From contig JANPZZ010000005.1 in assembly GCA_024707305.1 (NCBI GenBank), positions 1-64,000 on the forward strand: a stretch of 64,000 nt of DNA, given 5' to 3'. Shown here in pieces: positions 31,434 through 39,211 of this stretch. Source of the stretch: Chitinophagaceae bacterium (GTDB taxonomy: Bacteria > Bacteroidota > Bacteroidia > Chitinophagales > Chitinophagaceae). The position numbers were made by a program, and so were the translations under genes. The notes beneath the pieces were generated by a model that was not told the origin of the DNA, searched no databases, and worked only from the letters and a program-made list of their open reading frames with translations. The stretch's first letter is position 1, and every line of letters begins with the position of its first letter.

Positions 31434-31895
31434 ATGGATCATCAATCTGCATCATCAGAAGTTACGTTCGAACATCATATTTCTGATGCGGAGTTTAAGC
31501 AAAGAGTAAAGAAAACGACCATTCTCCTTTCGGTAATTACCGTAATTGAGTTGGGTATCGGTTTGCTGCTGTATGCATGGCCCGGTGCCAGCTACCTGGT
31601 GGTTTTGATGTTTAAAGGTGCTGTTTGTATTCTTACGCTTGCAAAAGCTTACTATATCGTATCTGTGTTTATGCACCTCGGCGATGAAATCCGCAATATG
31701 ATCATGACGATTGTGGTTCCACTGCTGCTTTTCATCTGGTTTATTGCCGCGTTCATCATCGATGGTAATTCTTATAAAAACCTGCGGAACACCTACGATC
31801 TGCATTTTAAAGAAACAACCACTCCGGTTCATGGACATCACGGATCTCCTCACCAGGAAGAACCGGCCGCTACGCCAGAACCTGGCAAACAGTAA
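31434..31895 (+). CDS. coxD: Cytochrome c oxidase subunit IV (prokaryotic type)
   Basis: 153 residues with three helices (TTILLSVITVIELGIGLLL, YLVVLMFKGAVCILTLAKAY, IVVPLLLFIWFIAAFIIDGN) and a His/Pro-rich tail. Fits the COX4_pro family. Small stabilising subunit of the oxidase. Followed by an intrinsic terminator at 31919-31963. Confidence 0.85.
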   Translation: MDHQSASSEVTFEHHISDAEFKQRVKKTTILLSVITVIELGIGLLLYAWPGASYLVVLMFKGAVCILTLAKAYYIVSVFMHLGDEIRNMIMTIVVPLLLFIWFIAAFIIDGNSYKNLRNTYDLHFKETTTPVHGHHGSPHQEEPAATPEPGKQ

Positions 31896-31918
31896 AGTAA
31901 TTTCCTGGTAAAATATTC

Positions 31919-31964
31919 CCACCGGCCGGTTTGAATTAAACATTCAAGACGGCCGGTGGTTTTA
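31919..31964 (+). terminator. Intrinsic terminator after coxD
   Basis: Perfect 10-bp stem CCACCGGCCG (31919-31928) and CGGCCGGTGG (31950-31959), a 21-nt loop and a T-rich tail TTTTATTTTC. Likely ends or attenuates the act-cox transcript before sco. Confidence 0.8.
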
Positions 31965-31996
31965 TTTTCGGACATTTGCATTTTAAACAAACTGAT

Positions 31997-32799
31997 GTGA
32001 ACAAGACCGCCCTCTATGCCATCATTATCGCCGCACTGATTCCACTCATCAGCTATTTTTTTGTGAAATCGAAAAGCGAGCAGAACTTTCACATGCCCAG
32101 GCATTATCTGCCCGATTCTACTGTGGTGACGGTGAAAAGCGGTAAACAATACACCGACACCGTTTGGAAAACACTTCCTGATATCGAACTCACCAACCAA
32201 CTCGGGCAAAAGATTACATGGAATGAGTTGAAAGGCAAAGTGGTGGTAACCGATTTTTTCTTCACACACTGCCCTACCATTTGTCCTGCACTCACGCTCA
32301 ACATGCGTCGTTTGCAACAATCCATTACCAACTCACAACGGGTTGGAGATAAAACACCCGACTTCGTCCATTATCTGTCTATCAGCATCGACCCTGAACG
32401 TGATTCGGTACAACGTTTAAAATTCTGGGCCGATAAATACCAGGTAAATCCTGAACAATGGTGGTTGCTTACTGGCGACAAATCGAGGATCTATGATTTT
32501 GTGATCAATGATTTGAAACTTGGCCTGGTTGATGGCGATGGAGTAGATAGCAACTTCATCCATACCGATCGTTTTGTTTTGATCGATACATTCCGACAGG
32601 TGAGAGGTTATTATCGTGGTTTGGATACTGTCGACCTCGCGCGGTTGTCATCCGACATTGTGTTGCTCAGCAAAGAAAAAAGATCCCAACAATCGCAGCT
32701 TTTTCGCTGGCAAACTACAGATCATGGCCGTTGCATTTTTGTCGGCAATCATCGGAGTTGGATTACTTATTTATCTTCTTAAAAAAGAAAAACAAATGA
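31997..32799 (+). CDS. SCO1/SenC copper chaperone
   Basis: About 266 residues. An N-terminal anchor (ALYAIIIAALIPLISYFFV) is followed by a thioredoxin-like domain with the copper motif FTHCPTICPA (CxxxC) and the distal His in SNFIHTDRFVLID. Delivers copper to CuA of CoxB. Start: GTG 31997 fits the family; an in-frame ATG at 31976 is possible. The A run at 32676-32681 shifts the frame; the repaired C-terminus DPNNRSFFAGKLQIMAVAFL is a second membrane helix. The end is uncertain: in the current read this frame runs on into the DUF420 gene, whereas one more indel in the A-rich stretch 32780-32795 would place TGA at 32797, overlapping the next ATG. Unrepaired it stops at 32782. Confidence 0.85.
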
Positions 32800-33377
32800 T
32801 ATCGCCCGCCTGGAAGAAAAATGATAAACGAGCAAAACGTCTCATTATCGTTTTTTCAATCATTGTGTTTGCTGCTGTGGTTTTATTAAATCGTGTAAAA
32901 CTGGATGTTGATCTGGGCTTTGATGTGCATTTATTTGCACAGGCAAATGCAGTGATCAATACACTTGTTTCAATTGTATTGATACTGGCGCTTTTTGCGG
33001 TAAAGCAAAAGAAGTATAAACTCCATCGCGGGCTCATGCTCACAGCGCTTACATTGTCTGTATTATTCCTGGTCAGTTATATCTGCCATCATTTATTTGC
33101 CGGGGATACAATCTTTGGTGATATCGATGGCGACAGGCAATTAAGCGAACTCGAGAAATCGCAGGTTGGCAGTGCGCGAACTATTTATATAATTGTACTG
33201 GCCACACACATTCCGCTGGCGGGTCTCATACTTCCTTTTATTCTTTTTACAGCCTATCGCGCATTGATTGGCGAATTTGAAAATCATAAAAAGCTAGCGC
33301 GCATCACCTGGCCGGTTTGGTTTTATGTGGCTGTTACCGGGGTGCTGGTTTACTGGATGATTAGTCCTTATTATTGA
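32796..33377 (+). CDS. DUF420 membrane protein of cytochrome oxidase operons
   Basis: 193 residues, five helices (RLIIVFSIIVFAAVVLLNRV, AVINTLVSIVLILALFAV, LTALTLSVLFLVSYICHHLF, IIVLATHIPLAGLILPFILF, ARITWPVWFYVAVTGVLVYW). DUF420 proteins (CtaM-like) assist assembly of haem-copper oxidases. CHHLFAG with paired His and KLARITWPVWFYVA are conserved positions. DIDGDRQLSELEK in a loop resembles an EF-hand-like Asp cluster. It is coupled to sco by an ATGA-type overlap or lies in one continuous frame with it. Confidence 0.85.
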   Translation: MISPAWKKNDKRAKRLIIVFSIIVFAAVVLLNRVKLDVDLGFDVHLFAQANAVINTLVSIVLILALFAVKQKKYKLHRGLMLTALTLSVLFLVSYICHHLFAGDTIFGDIDGDRQLSELEKSQVGSARTIYIIVLATHIPLAGLILPFILFTAYRALIGEFENHKKLARITWPVWFYVAVTGVLVYWMISPYY

Positions 33378-33382
33378 TACGT

Positions 33383-33437
33383 GAGGCGTGAGAATCGGCA
33401 AGCGGCAAACGGCAAACGGCAAAAGAAATGTGAAAAT
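33383..33437. repeat. CGGCAAA / AAATGTG half-element
   Basis: GAATCGGCAAGCGGCAAACGG continuing into GGCAAAAGAAATGTGAAAATG; the outer and inner words of the composite family with no opposing arm. It abuts the 24-bp hairpin that follows. Confidence 0.6.
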
Positions 33438-33471
33438 GAATTCTGAGCAAGTCCGTGCAATCCGTGTATAA

Positions 33472-33588
33472 AAAATCCGTGTAAATCTGTGGGAACGTTT
33501 CTCGGCAAAAGCTTTCCCACAGATTTACACGGATTTTATGTACAGATTTACACTGATTTTATACGCGGATTTACACAGCCTGTTTGAA
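33472..33588. repeat. Perfect 24-bp inverted repeat plus partial copies
   Basis: Arms 33472-33495 (AAAATCCGTGTAAATCTGTG, then GGAA) and 33514-33537 are exact reverse complements around an 18-nt loop. Two partial copies follow (ACAGATTTACACTGATTTTA at 33542 and GCGGATTTACACAG at 33565), and one precedes it (GTCCGTGCAATCCGTGT). A decayed relative lies at 57421-57545. Confidence 0.85.
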
Positions 33589-33639
33589 AGTAGCTGTTTT
33601 TCGAATAATACGATTAACTTAGAATGATCACGATTTCGT

Positions 33640-34014
33640 ATGCGAAAAAAAACATCAACACCGAAGTTAAAAACCGTATTACCGAGCGGGCAAAAAGAAT
33701 CGAATTTTTTTGAGCAGGTGTATGAAGTCGCGCGGCAGATCCCCAAAGGAAGGGTAACAAGCTACGGTGCTATTGCAGCAAGTCTGGGTGCAAAATCATC
33801 TGCACGCATGGTGGGATGGGCCATGAATGGCGCACACCATGTAAAACCAAAAGTACCCGCACATCGGGTTGTAAATCGTGTGGGATTATTGAGCGGCAAA
33901 TTTCACTTCGGTTCTCCCGATGCCATGCAGAAACTACTCGAAAAAGAAGGAATCAAAGTCAAAGACGATAAAGTGGTTGACTTTAAAAAGCTGTTCTGGA
34001 ACCCGATGGAATAA
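33640..34014 (+). CDS. Alkyltransferase-like (ATL) DNA-binding protein
   Basis: 124 residues. Homologous to the C-terminal domain of O6-alkylguanine DNA alkyltransferase (FFEQVYEVARQIPKGRVTSYG, MVGWAMNGAHH), but the active-site PCHR is PAHRVVNR here, so the acceptor Cys is replaced by Ala. Such proteins bind O6-alkylguanine and recruit nucleotide excision repair rather than removing the alkyl group. Intact, standing alone. Confidence 0.9.
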   Translation: MRKKTSTPKLKTVLPSGQKESNFFEQVYEVARQIPKGRVTSYGAIAASLGAKSSARMVGWAMNGAHHVKPKVPAHRVVNRVGLLSGKFHFGSPDAMQKLLEKEGIKVKDDKVVDFKKLFWNPME

Positions 34015-34035
34015 AAACATTCCCAGCGGAGAGAA

Positions 34036-34232
34036 AAAATGTGCAAATATGGAAATGTGACAATGTGGAAATGTGAGAAAGCAAATGTGAGAAAGCACAT
34101 GTGAAAACGAAATGTGGAAATAGAAAAATGGGGAAATAGCGGACAGAACGATTTTGAAATTTATTTAGTTTTTATCATCATCAATCGAAAACCCGCGCCG
34201 TTACCTGATTTTCACATTTCCACATTTGCATA
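34036..34232. repeat. AAATGTGG inverted-arm element with conserved core
   Basis: Left arm 34036-34138 (GGAAATGTGACAATGTGG words), core 34139-34208 beginning AGCGGACAGAACGA, right arm 34210-34232 (TTTTCACATTTCCACATTTG). The core aligns with that of the element at 34853. Confidence 0.75.
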
Positions 34233-34282
34233 TTTTCTTTTTGTCCTTTATCTTCAACATTGTATCAAAAGACATCAACCCA

Positions 34283-34834
34283 ATGAAAAGGCAATTACTT
34301 TCGTTCATTTTGGCGCTCTGTACCGTATCCGTATTCAGCCAGAATGCGGAAATGACAAAACAGGAAACCATCAACTATATCGACAGGATGCTGGGAAAAA
34401 CAGTAGGTCTGGAGTATAATGATGGTAGTGTAGTCGATAGGATTTCATTCTCGGCCGCATCATCCGGTCGCCTGCGTTTTTCCTATACCGCGTCTGGTGA
34501 AAACACATATGCGTATAACGCATTTGATTCTCCATCCTGGGGTTCGTTCAATCAATGTCGTGACCGCAGTTATGAATTTGACCCACTGTATGTAAAAAGT
34601 ATTTCATTAAAATCATATGGGCACCGTTCAGTTCGCTACTGCACTATTTCATTTGTAAAAAAGGAACTGGTACGCGAGAAAATCAGCGGCGGTCCCTCCT
34701 GCAGAGAAGGGTTGGTAAATGAAGTGCTGCTGTTTTTTGTGATGGTGGAACAGAAAGATTTTGAGAAGTTGAAAAAAGCACTCGAACACCTGGTAGCACT
34801 TTACAAAGCGGAAGATGACCCGTTTGGTGAGTAG
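34283..34834 (+). CDS. Exported hypothetical protein
   Basis: 183 residues from ATG 34283. Signal peptide MKRQLLSFILALCTVSVFSQ. The mature part has TKQETINYIDRMLGKTVGLE and two Cys (FNQCRDRSYEF and VRYCTISF) plus SCREG. No family recognised; the size and TKQETIxYI start are like small periplasmic proteins of Bacteroidota. It sits between two AAATGTGG elements. Confidence 0.65.
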   Translation: MKRQLLSFILALCTVSVFSQNAEMTKQETINYIDRMLGKTVGLEYNDGSVVDRISFSAASSGRLRFSYTASGENTYAYNAFDSPSWGSFNQCRDRSYEFDPLYVKSISLKSYGHRSVRYCTISFVKKELVREKISGGPSCREGLVNEVLLFFVMVEQKDFEKLKKALEHLVALYKAEDDPFGE

Positions 34835-34852
34835 GAGCAGGGGTAGGAGAGG

Positions 34853-35047
34853 AAATGAGGAAATGAGAAAATGAGGAAATGTGGTAATGTGAGAATGTGG
34901 AAATGTGAAAATAGCCGACAGAATGACTAATAAATTCATTTCGTTCTTACCATCCGTTATAGACAGCCCGCCGCGCCACCACATTTTCCCATTTTCTCAT
35001 TTCCACATTTCGTTTTCCCATTTCCATATCTACATATTGTCACATTT
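34853..35047. repeat. AAATGAGG inverted-arm element with conserved core (second copy)
   Basis: Left arm 34853-34915, core 34916-34977 beginning AGCCGACAGAATGACTAAT, right arm 34978-35047. The right arm overlaps the 3' end of the DUF5522 gene, supplying its last codons and stop. Confidence 0.75.
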
Positions 35048-35197
35048 TTTATCCCCCGGAACATTCTCATGACCGTAAGGGCAGTGTTTGCATCCATTGC
35101 CACAACAGTACCCACGATCGAGCAGGAACTTTTCGGTGAGCACCACCAGCCCTTCTTCATTCACATAATAATCGATGCCTTCAATCAATTGCGGCAT
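35030..35197 (-). CDS. Small Cys-rich DUF5522-like protein
   Basis: 55 residues: starts MPQLIEGIDYYVNEEGLVVL, contains LDRGYCCGNGCKHCPYG, ends in a repeat-derived tail CDNM. The C-C-x-x-x-C-x-x-C spacing suggests a small metal-binding protein of the DUF5522 type; the family name is recalled. It overlaps the end of trmB by 13 bp in another frame, so it is probably translated from the same mRNA. Confidence 0.8.
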   Translation of the reverse strand: MPQLIEGIDYYVNEEGLVVLTEKFLLDRGYCCGNGCKHCPYGHENVPGDKKCDNM

Positions 35198-35888
35198 TGT
35201 TCAAGATTTTTTTTTAATTCCTGATCTTTCTCCAGCCCGGGTAACTGCGCGGGCAATTGAAAACGCAGGTAATGCACCCTGTTGCTGCCGGCGATATCAA
35301 GCGATTCGTAATGCGTTTTAATGCGGAGCTCTTCAGGAACTGCTGATAGTTGATAAACATTGTCGTAATCCGCTTCCACTTTACAACCATAAAGTTCAAT
35401 TACGGTCCTGGTAAAATGATAGAGATCCGGACTATCGGTTTTTAAATTGATATAACCACCGGGTTTCATCACTTGTTGGTATACACGCAAAAATTTTGGA
35501 TGCGTCAAACGTTTTTTTGCGCGGCTCATACGCAACTGCGGGTCAGGGAAAGTGATCCAGATTTCTTCTACTTCTCCGGGATTAAAATAGCCTGCAAGCT
35601 GATCGATTTGTGTACGCAGAAAAGCAACATTGCTCAAACCTTCCTGCAACGATTTTTTGCACCCACCCAAATGCGGTTCCCTTTCAAATCGATACCAATA
35701 AAATTGCGATTGGTATACATTCTTGCGAGGCCCACCGCATATTCACCTTTACCACAGGCAAGCTCCAGCGTAATCGGATTTTCATTTTTAAAAAATGTCG
35801 ACCATGTACCCGGCATATTCTCCGGGTACTGCAACACATTGGTAAACGTTTTCAGTTCCGCAAAGCGGACGAGTTTTTTCTGACCCAT
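35185..35888 (-). CDS. trmB: tRNA (guanine-N7-)-methyltransferase
   Basis: About 234 residues. Forms m7G46 in tRNA. The SAM motif is LELACGKGEYAVGLA near 45, IGIDLKGNR follows, and the catalytic/tRNA motif ITFPDPQLRMSRAKKRL is present. A T run at 35653-35657 breaks the frame; repair joins RIWVGAKKSLQEGLSNVAFL. Second cistron DUF5522 overlaps its end. Confidence 0.92.
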
Positions 35889-35934
35889 GAAAAGGGTTTC
35901 CTTTTTTTTGTTTTTATGAAGAGATCTGGCCTGC

Positions 35935-36863
35935 TTAGAAATTTATGAGGAGACCCACACCCACCAGCGATTTCAACTGCAGCGCAGCGCCTTCTCCGGT
36001 TTTACCAAAGAGGCGCACGTCGTCGTCATAAATCATATCCACGCTCCATGTCATCGACAATATTTTGCTGAGCTTCACATTCACCACGTTTGTCATATAG
36101 AGGTCGACATTCTGCGGGTTGTTTTTATAATTGGAAAACAGATCGAGGCGACCTTTGTAGGTTACGATCTTGTTGAATTCTTTCAGGTAGTTCACAGAAG
36201 CAAACGCACCTACTTCAGTGTTGACATGTTTACCAGGTTCAACGCCATACAGTCCCGCTGCAGAAAGTGTGTCATCTTTTACAATCGTCCAACGCACCGT
36301 TCCGGGTGAGATGAAGATGGAAAGATCCTTATTGGGTTTAAAGTCGATACCGGGGCTGAACAATACATATGCGGGCGAAAGAAATGCAGAAGAGAAAGTC
36401 TTCACGTTATCAGGATAAGTATATCCTTTAAACAATTGAGAACGGAAGTTGAAAAGACCTGCAAGGTTTACCTTTTCACCCAGCGCATAACCATATTTTG
36501 AAAGGATGTCGATGCGATCATCGTTTTTACGGCTGCCGAGGCTGCTGGTGCGCACATAACCGAGGTTGAAGTCGAGCGTATTATCCCAACTGTGTTTCTC
36601 TTTTTTATAAAAAGCAAAAAGGCTCAGGACAGAGTTCACTGACAGCGAGAAATCATCACCACCCGCGGCCCAGTTGCTGAGTGAGCCTTGCGAAAGGTTG
36701 ATACCGTATAGACCACCTTTTTCGCCAAACGAGTGAGTCCGCTTCCTCCTTTTTTATGGTGCGGCTGGCGTCATCACGCAGTTTTTTTTACCGTTTCGTC
36801 CTGTGAAAAGGCGGTAAAACTGAAGGTTGTAAGTGCAGCGAGTAAAATGCAGTGTATTTTCAT
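35935..36863 (-). CDS. DUF3078 outer-membrane protein
   Basis: About 309 residues. Signal peptide MKIHCILLAALTTFSFTAFS from ATG 36863. Then GLYGINLSQGSLSNWAAGGD and FAFYKKEKHSWDNTLDFNLG, the typical DUF3078 opening, and repeated amphipathic strands to a terminal Phe (GVGLLINF), the outer-membrane barrel signature. Two frame breaks, at the T run 36782-36788 and near 36730, separate the signal peptide from the body. Function unknown. Confidence 0.8.
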
Positions 36864-36878
36864 GCGGTAGATTTTCCG

Positions 36879-36886
36879 CAAAAATA
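36879..36886 (-). promoter_or_regulatory. Candidate -7 element TATTTTTG for the DUF3078 gene
   Basis: Consensus TAnnTTTG on the minus strand, 15 nt before ATG 36863; TTTG lies 25 nt further upstream, slightly beyond the usual spacing. That TTTG is also the T tail of the terminator of the RNA gene at 36979, so the two signals are interleaved. Confidence 0.4.
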
Positions 36887-36912
36887 GGCAAGAACTAAAG
36901 AATCGGCGGGGC

Positions 36913-36953
36913 AAAAAAAGCCTTTGCAAGGCATTGAAATACTAGGCAAAGGC
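36913..36953 (-). terminator. Intrinsic terminator of the tRNA-like RNA
   Basis: On the minus strand: GCCTTTGC, an 18-nt loop, GCAAAGGC (plus-strand arms 36920-36927 and 36946-36953), then seven T (36913-36919). An 8-bp perfect stem with a T7 tail, 25 nt past the 3' acceptor of the RNA gene. Confidence 0.82.
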
Positions 36954-36978
36954 AAACAATCACATGAGAAAAAGCAGC

Positions 36979-37145
36979 TGTAGGGGGAGGAGTCGAACCT
37001 CCACGAGGCAGTTAGCCATAATGCAAATTCCAGTGGTCAACCCTGGTCGGCCGGCCGAAGCCAGCCGGCTCTACATTACGTTTATCCTGTTATCCCCACC
37101 CCCGAGACGAGAGGGCATGTCTGCCAAAAATTTCATCACCCCACA
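36979..37145 (-). ncRNA. tRNA-Leu-like structured RNA with an 80-nt insertion
   Basis: Read 37145 to 36979. Acceptor strands TGTGGGG and CCCTACA pair over 7 bp (one G-T). A Leu-type D-arm follows (ATG...TTTGGCAGACAT); the 3' side has a T-arm GGAGG-TTCGACT-CCTCC preceded by GGCTAACTGCC and TCGT, as in the long variable arm of tRNA-Leu. CCCTC-TCGTCTC-GGGGG occupies the anticodon-arm place, but its loop lacks U33 and no Leu anticodon. About 80 nt are then inserted: a 7-bp closing stem CGTAATG/CATTATG enclosing the hairpins GGCTGGC-TTCG-GCCGGCC and CCAGGG-TTGA-CC(A)CTGG. Total 167 nt against about 87 for tRNA-Leu. A terminator follows. No 3' CCA is encoded. Not tmRNA: the conserved tmRNA 5' sequence and tag are absent. 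Could be a degenerate tRNA gene. Confidence 0.6.
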
Positions 37146-37254
37146 GTATGAATAAGAACTCTTTTTAAACACCGGCGGCTCTTTGTCTCACCTCCGTTGT
37201 TCGTTTGACAAGACAAATATCTAACAGTTCACCCAAATATTCAAAATTATTCAA

Positions 37255-37264
37255 CAAAATTTTG
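37255..37264. promoter_or_regulatory. AT-rich palindromic region, candidate Lrp autoregulatory site
   Basis: CAAAATTTTG is a perfect 10-bp palindrome inside an AT-rich 100-bp stretch with repeated AAATATT (37234) and AAATATTTG (37284) words, directly before the Lrp-family gene. Position and base composition suit an autoregulator site; no promoter match was found. Confidence 0.3.
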
Positions 37265-37321
37265 GTAAATATAGAAATTGTTCAAATATTTGCCATCATT
37301 GATAAATAAAATCAAAAATCC

Positions 37322-37795
37322 ATGGAGAAAACGGCACCCAAATTGAATCTCGACAAACTGGACCTCGAGATCATCCACAACATGATGGAGAATGCGGAGA
37401 TATCCTACGCCGACCTGGGTAAGAAATTATTTGTTTCGGGTGGTACCATTCACGTGCGGATTAAGAAACTCCAGGAGGCGGGCGTAGTGAAAGGTACAAA
37501 ACTAAGTGTGGACCTCAAGCACCTGGGCTATGATGTGATTGCGTTTATTGGTATTTATCTCCGAGAAAGCTCGCTGTACGATAATGTGGCGCGCGAACTG
37601 CAAAAGATACCCGAGATCGTGCGGGTTAATTATACAACAGGCAACTACAGTATGTTTATTGAAGTGGTGTGTAAGGATATTTCGCAATTGCGGCATGTGT
37701 TGCATGATCAACTGCAGAAGATCAAAGGGATTGAGAGAACGGAAACGTTGATTTCACTGGAAGAAAGCCTCAATCGGAATGTAAAAGTCGTTTAG
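37322..37795 (+). CDS. Lrp/AsnC family transcriptional regulator
   Basis: 157 residues. N-terminal winged HTH (LDKLDLEIIHNMMENAEISY, ADLGKKLFVSGGTIHVRIKK) and C-terminal RAM domain (VIAFIGIYLRESSLYDNVAR, VNYTTGNYSMFIEVVCKDI). Typical length. Such proteins sense amino acids and often regulate their own gene. Neighbours do not reveal the regulon. Confidence 0.92.
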   Translation: MEKTAPKLNLDKLDLEIIHNMMENAEISYADLGKKLFVSGGTIHVRIKKLQEAGVVKGTKLSVDLKHLGYDVIAFIGIYLRESSLYDNVARELQKIPEIVRVNYTTGNYSMFIEVVCKDISQLRHVLHDQLQKIKGIERTETLISLEESLNRNVKVV

Positions 37796-37802
37796 TGCAG
37801 CA

Positions 37803-38121
37803 TAATGTGACAATATGTAAGTGTGGCAATGTGGAAATGAGGAAATGTGAAAATGAGAAGATGAGGAAATGAGAAAATGAGAAAATGAGGTGATGCGAAA
37901 ACCGGGAAATGTGGAAATGTGCAAATGTGTAGATGTGTATGCACTCCTTATTGAATTGAAAGAAATCTGCGCGTTCATTAACTATGATAAGACCTCCGCG
38001 CGCTCCGCGGAACCTCGGCGAACTCTGCGTGAAATCTTCTCGCATAAATCGTAAGTAGAAAGGCGTAAGATATTTTTTCATTTTCACATAGTCATATTGC
38101 CATATTATCGCATTGTCACAT
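37803..38121. repeat. AAATGAGG inverted-arm element with a CTCCGCG insert
   Basis: Left arm 37803-37937 (GTGGAAATGAGGAAATGTG words), right arm 38080-38121 (CATTTTCACATAGTCATATTG words). The spacer holds a different repeat at 37993-38034: CTCCGCGCGCTCCGCGG, AACCTCGGCG, AACTCTGCGTGAAAT, a word family often found between genes in this phylum. It fills the 339-bp gap between the Lrp gene and the permease. Confidence 0.75.
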
Positions 38122-38134
38122 TATCTTCCCTCTC

Positions 38135-39211
38135 GTGAGTATCCAAAAGAGCTTTGAGTCTGCTGCCTGGCGGCGATTGCGTAAAAACCGTCTTGCGATG
38201 GGAGGGCTTCTCATCATTGTACTGGCATTGTTGTTGGCGATAACAGCCTATTTAGTTGCACCAGATGGATCGCCATATGCCAACCGCCAGATCGTTGAAA
38301 TTGGCGGACGCAAACCTGGTACATCCTTTGAATTTTTGCTGCTCAAAAAAGAACGACAACCCGCAAAACGCAATTTCTTCGGTCGCTTATTATTCGGCCA
38401 GGAAGATGCCTATCATTATATCCCCATCACAGCATACCAGAAAGGAACAGATTCCATTACTGCGGAAGAATACCGCGATGAAGGACTTACAGAAACAAAA
38501 ACCTATGCACTCTCGCAATTAGCTTCCGATCCGGTAAAACGACAAACCTTCTGGCTCGGCACCGATAAATTCGGCCGCGACATCAGCAGTCGCATAATGT
38601 TGGGCACAAGAGTGAGTTTGAGTGTGGGATTGATCACAGTACTTATTTCACTCACGATAGGATTGGTGTTAGGTTCTATTGCCGGTTATTTTCGTGGCCG
38701 TGCCGACAACATCATCATGTGGTTAATCAATGTGATTTGGAGTATTCCCACTTTGTTATTGGTATTTGCAATCACCCTTGCATTGGGCCGTGGATTTTGG
38801 CAGGTGTTTATTGCGGTGGGTTTTACAATGTGGGTAAACGTAGCGCGCCTCGTGCGCGGGCAGATACTTGCGGTTCGCGAACTGGAATACGTGGAAGCTG
38901 CAAAAGCCCTGGGCTTTTCGCATGCGCGCACCATTGTAAGGCATATCTGGCCCAATATTATGGGACCTGTGATTGTAATTGCGGCATCTAACTTTGCATC
39001 GGCAATTGTAATTGAAGCGGGCCTGAGCTTTTTAGGAATAGGGGTACAACCACCGCAGCCCAGCTGGGGATTGATGATCAAAGAGAACTATACTTACATC
39101 ATCACACAAAATCCGATACTGGCATTAGCGCCGGGCATGGCGATTATGTTGCTGGTATTAGCATTTAATTTATTGGGAAATGGCCTGCGCGATGCGCTGA
39201 ATGTGCGATAA
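38135..39211 (+). CDS. ABC transporter permease, OppC/DppC type
   Basis: 358 residues from GTG 38135. An N-terminal OppC_N segment (SAAWRRLRKNRLAMGG, then a helix) is followed by a long insert and a five- to six-helix BPD_transp_1 domain; EAA-loop sequence YVEAAKALGFSHARTIVRHI. FWLGTDKFGRDISSRIMLGT is diagnostic of OppC/DppC. Peptide or nickel uptake partners (binding protein, ATPases, OppB) are not nearby. Its stop codon abuts the stop of the next gene with no gap. Confidence 0.9.
   Translation: MSIQKSFESAAWRRLRKNRLAMGGLLIIVLALLLAITAYLVAPDGSPYANRQIVEIGGRKPGTSFEFLLLKKERQPAKRNFFGRLLFGQEDAYHYIPITAYQKGTDSITAEEYRDEGLTETKTYALSQLASDPVKRQTFWLGTDKFGRDISSRIMLGTRVSLSVGLITVLISLTIGLVLGSIAGYFRGRADNIIMWLINVIWSIPTLLLVFAITLALGRGFWQVFIAVGFTMWVNVARLVRGQILAVRELEYVEAAKALGFSHARTIVRHIWPNIMGPVIVIAASNFASAIVIEAGLSFLGIGVQPPQPSWGLMIKENYTYIITQNPILALAPGMAIMLLVLAFNLLGNGLRDALNVR

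Noticed and set aside
37085..37100. 23S rRNA fragment or homing-endonuclease site
   Set aside because: On the minus strand GGGGATAACAGG matches a conserved 23S segment and part of a known homing site, but 12 nt with no flanking match is not evidence.
36979..37145. tmRNA or tRNA with a group I intron
   Set aside because: The tmRNA 5' block and tag frame are absent, and the insertion of 80 nt lacks the group I conserved core and is far below its minimum size. The insertion also sits after, not within, the anticodon-like loop.
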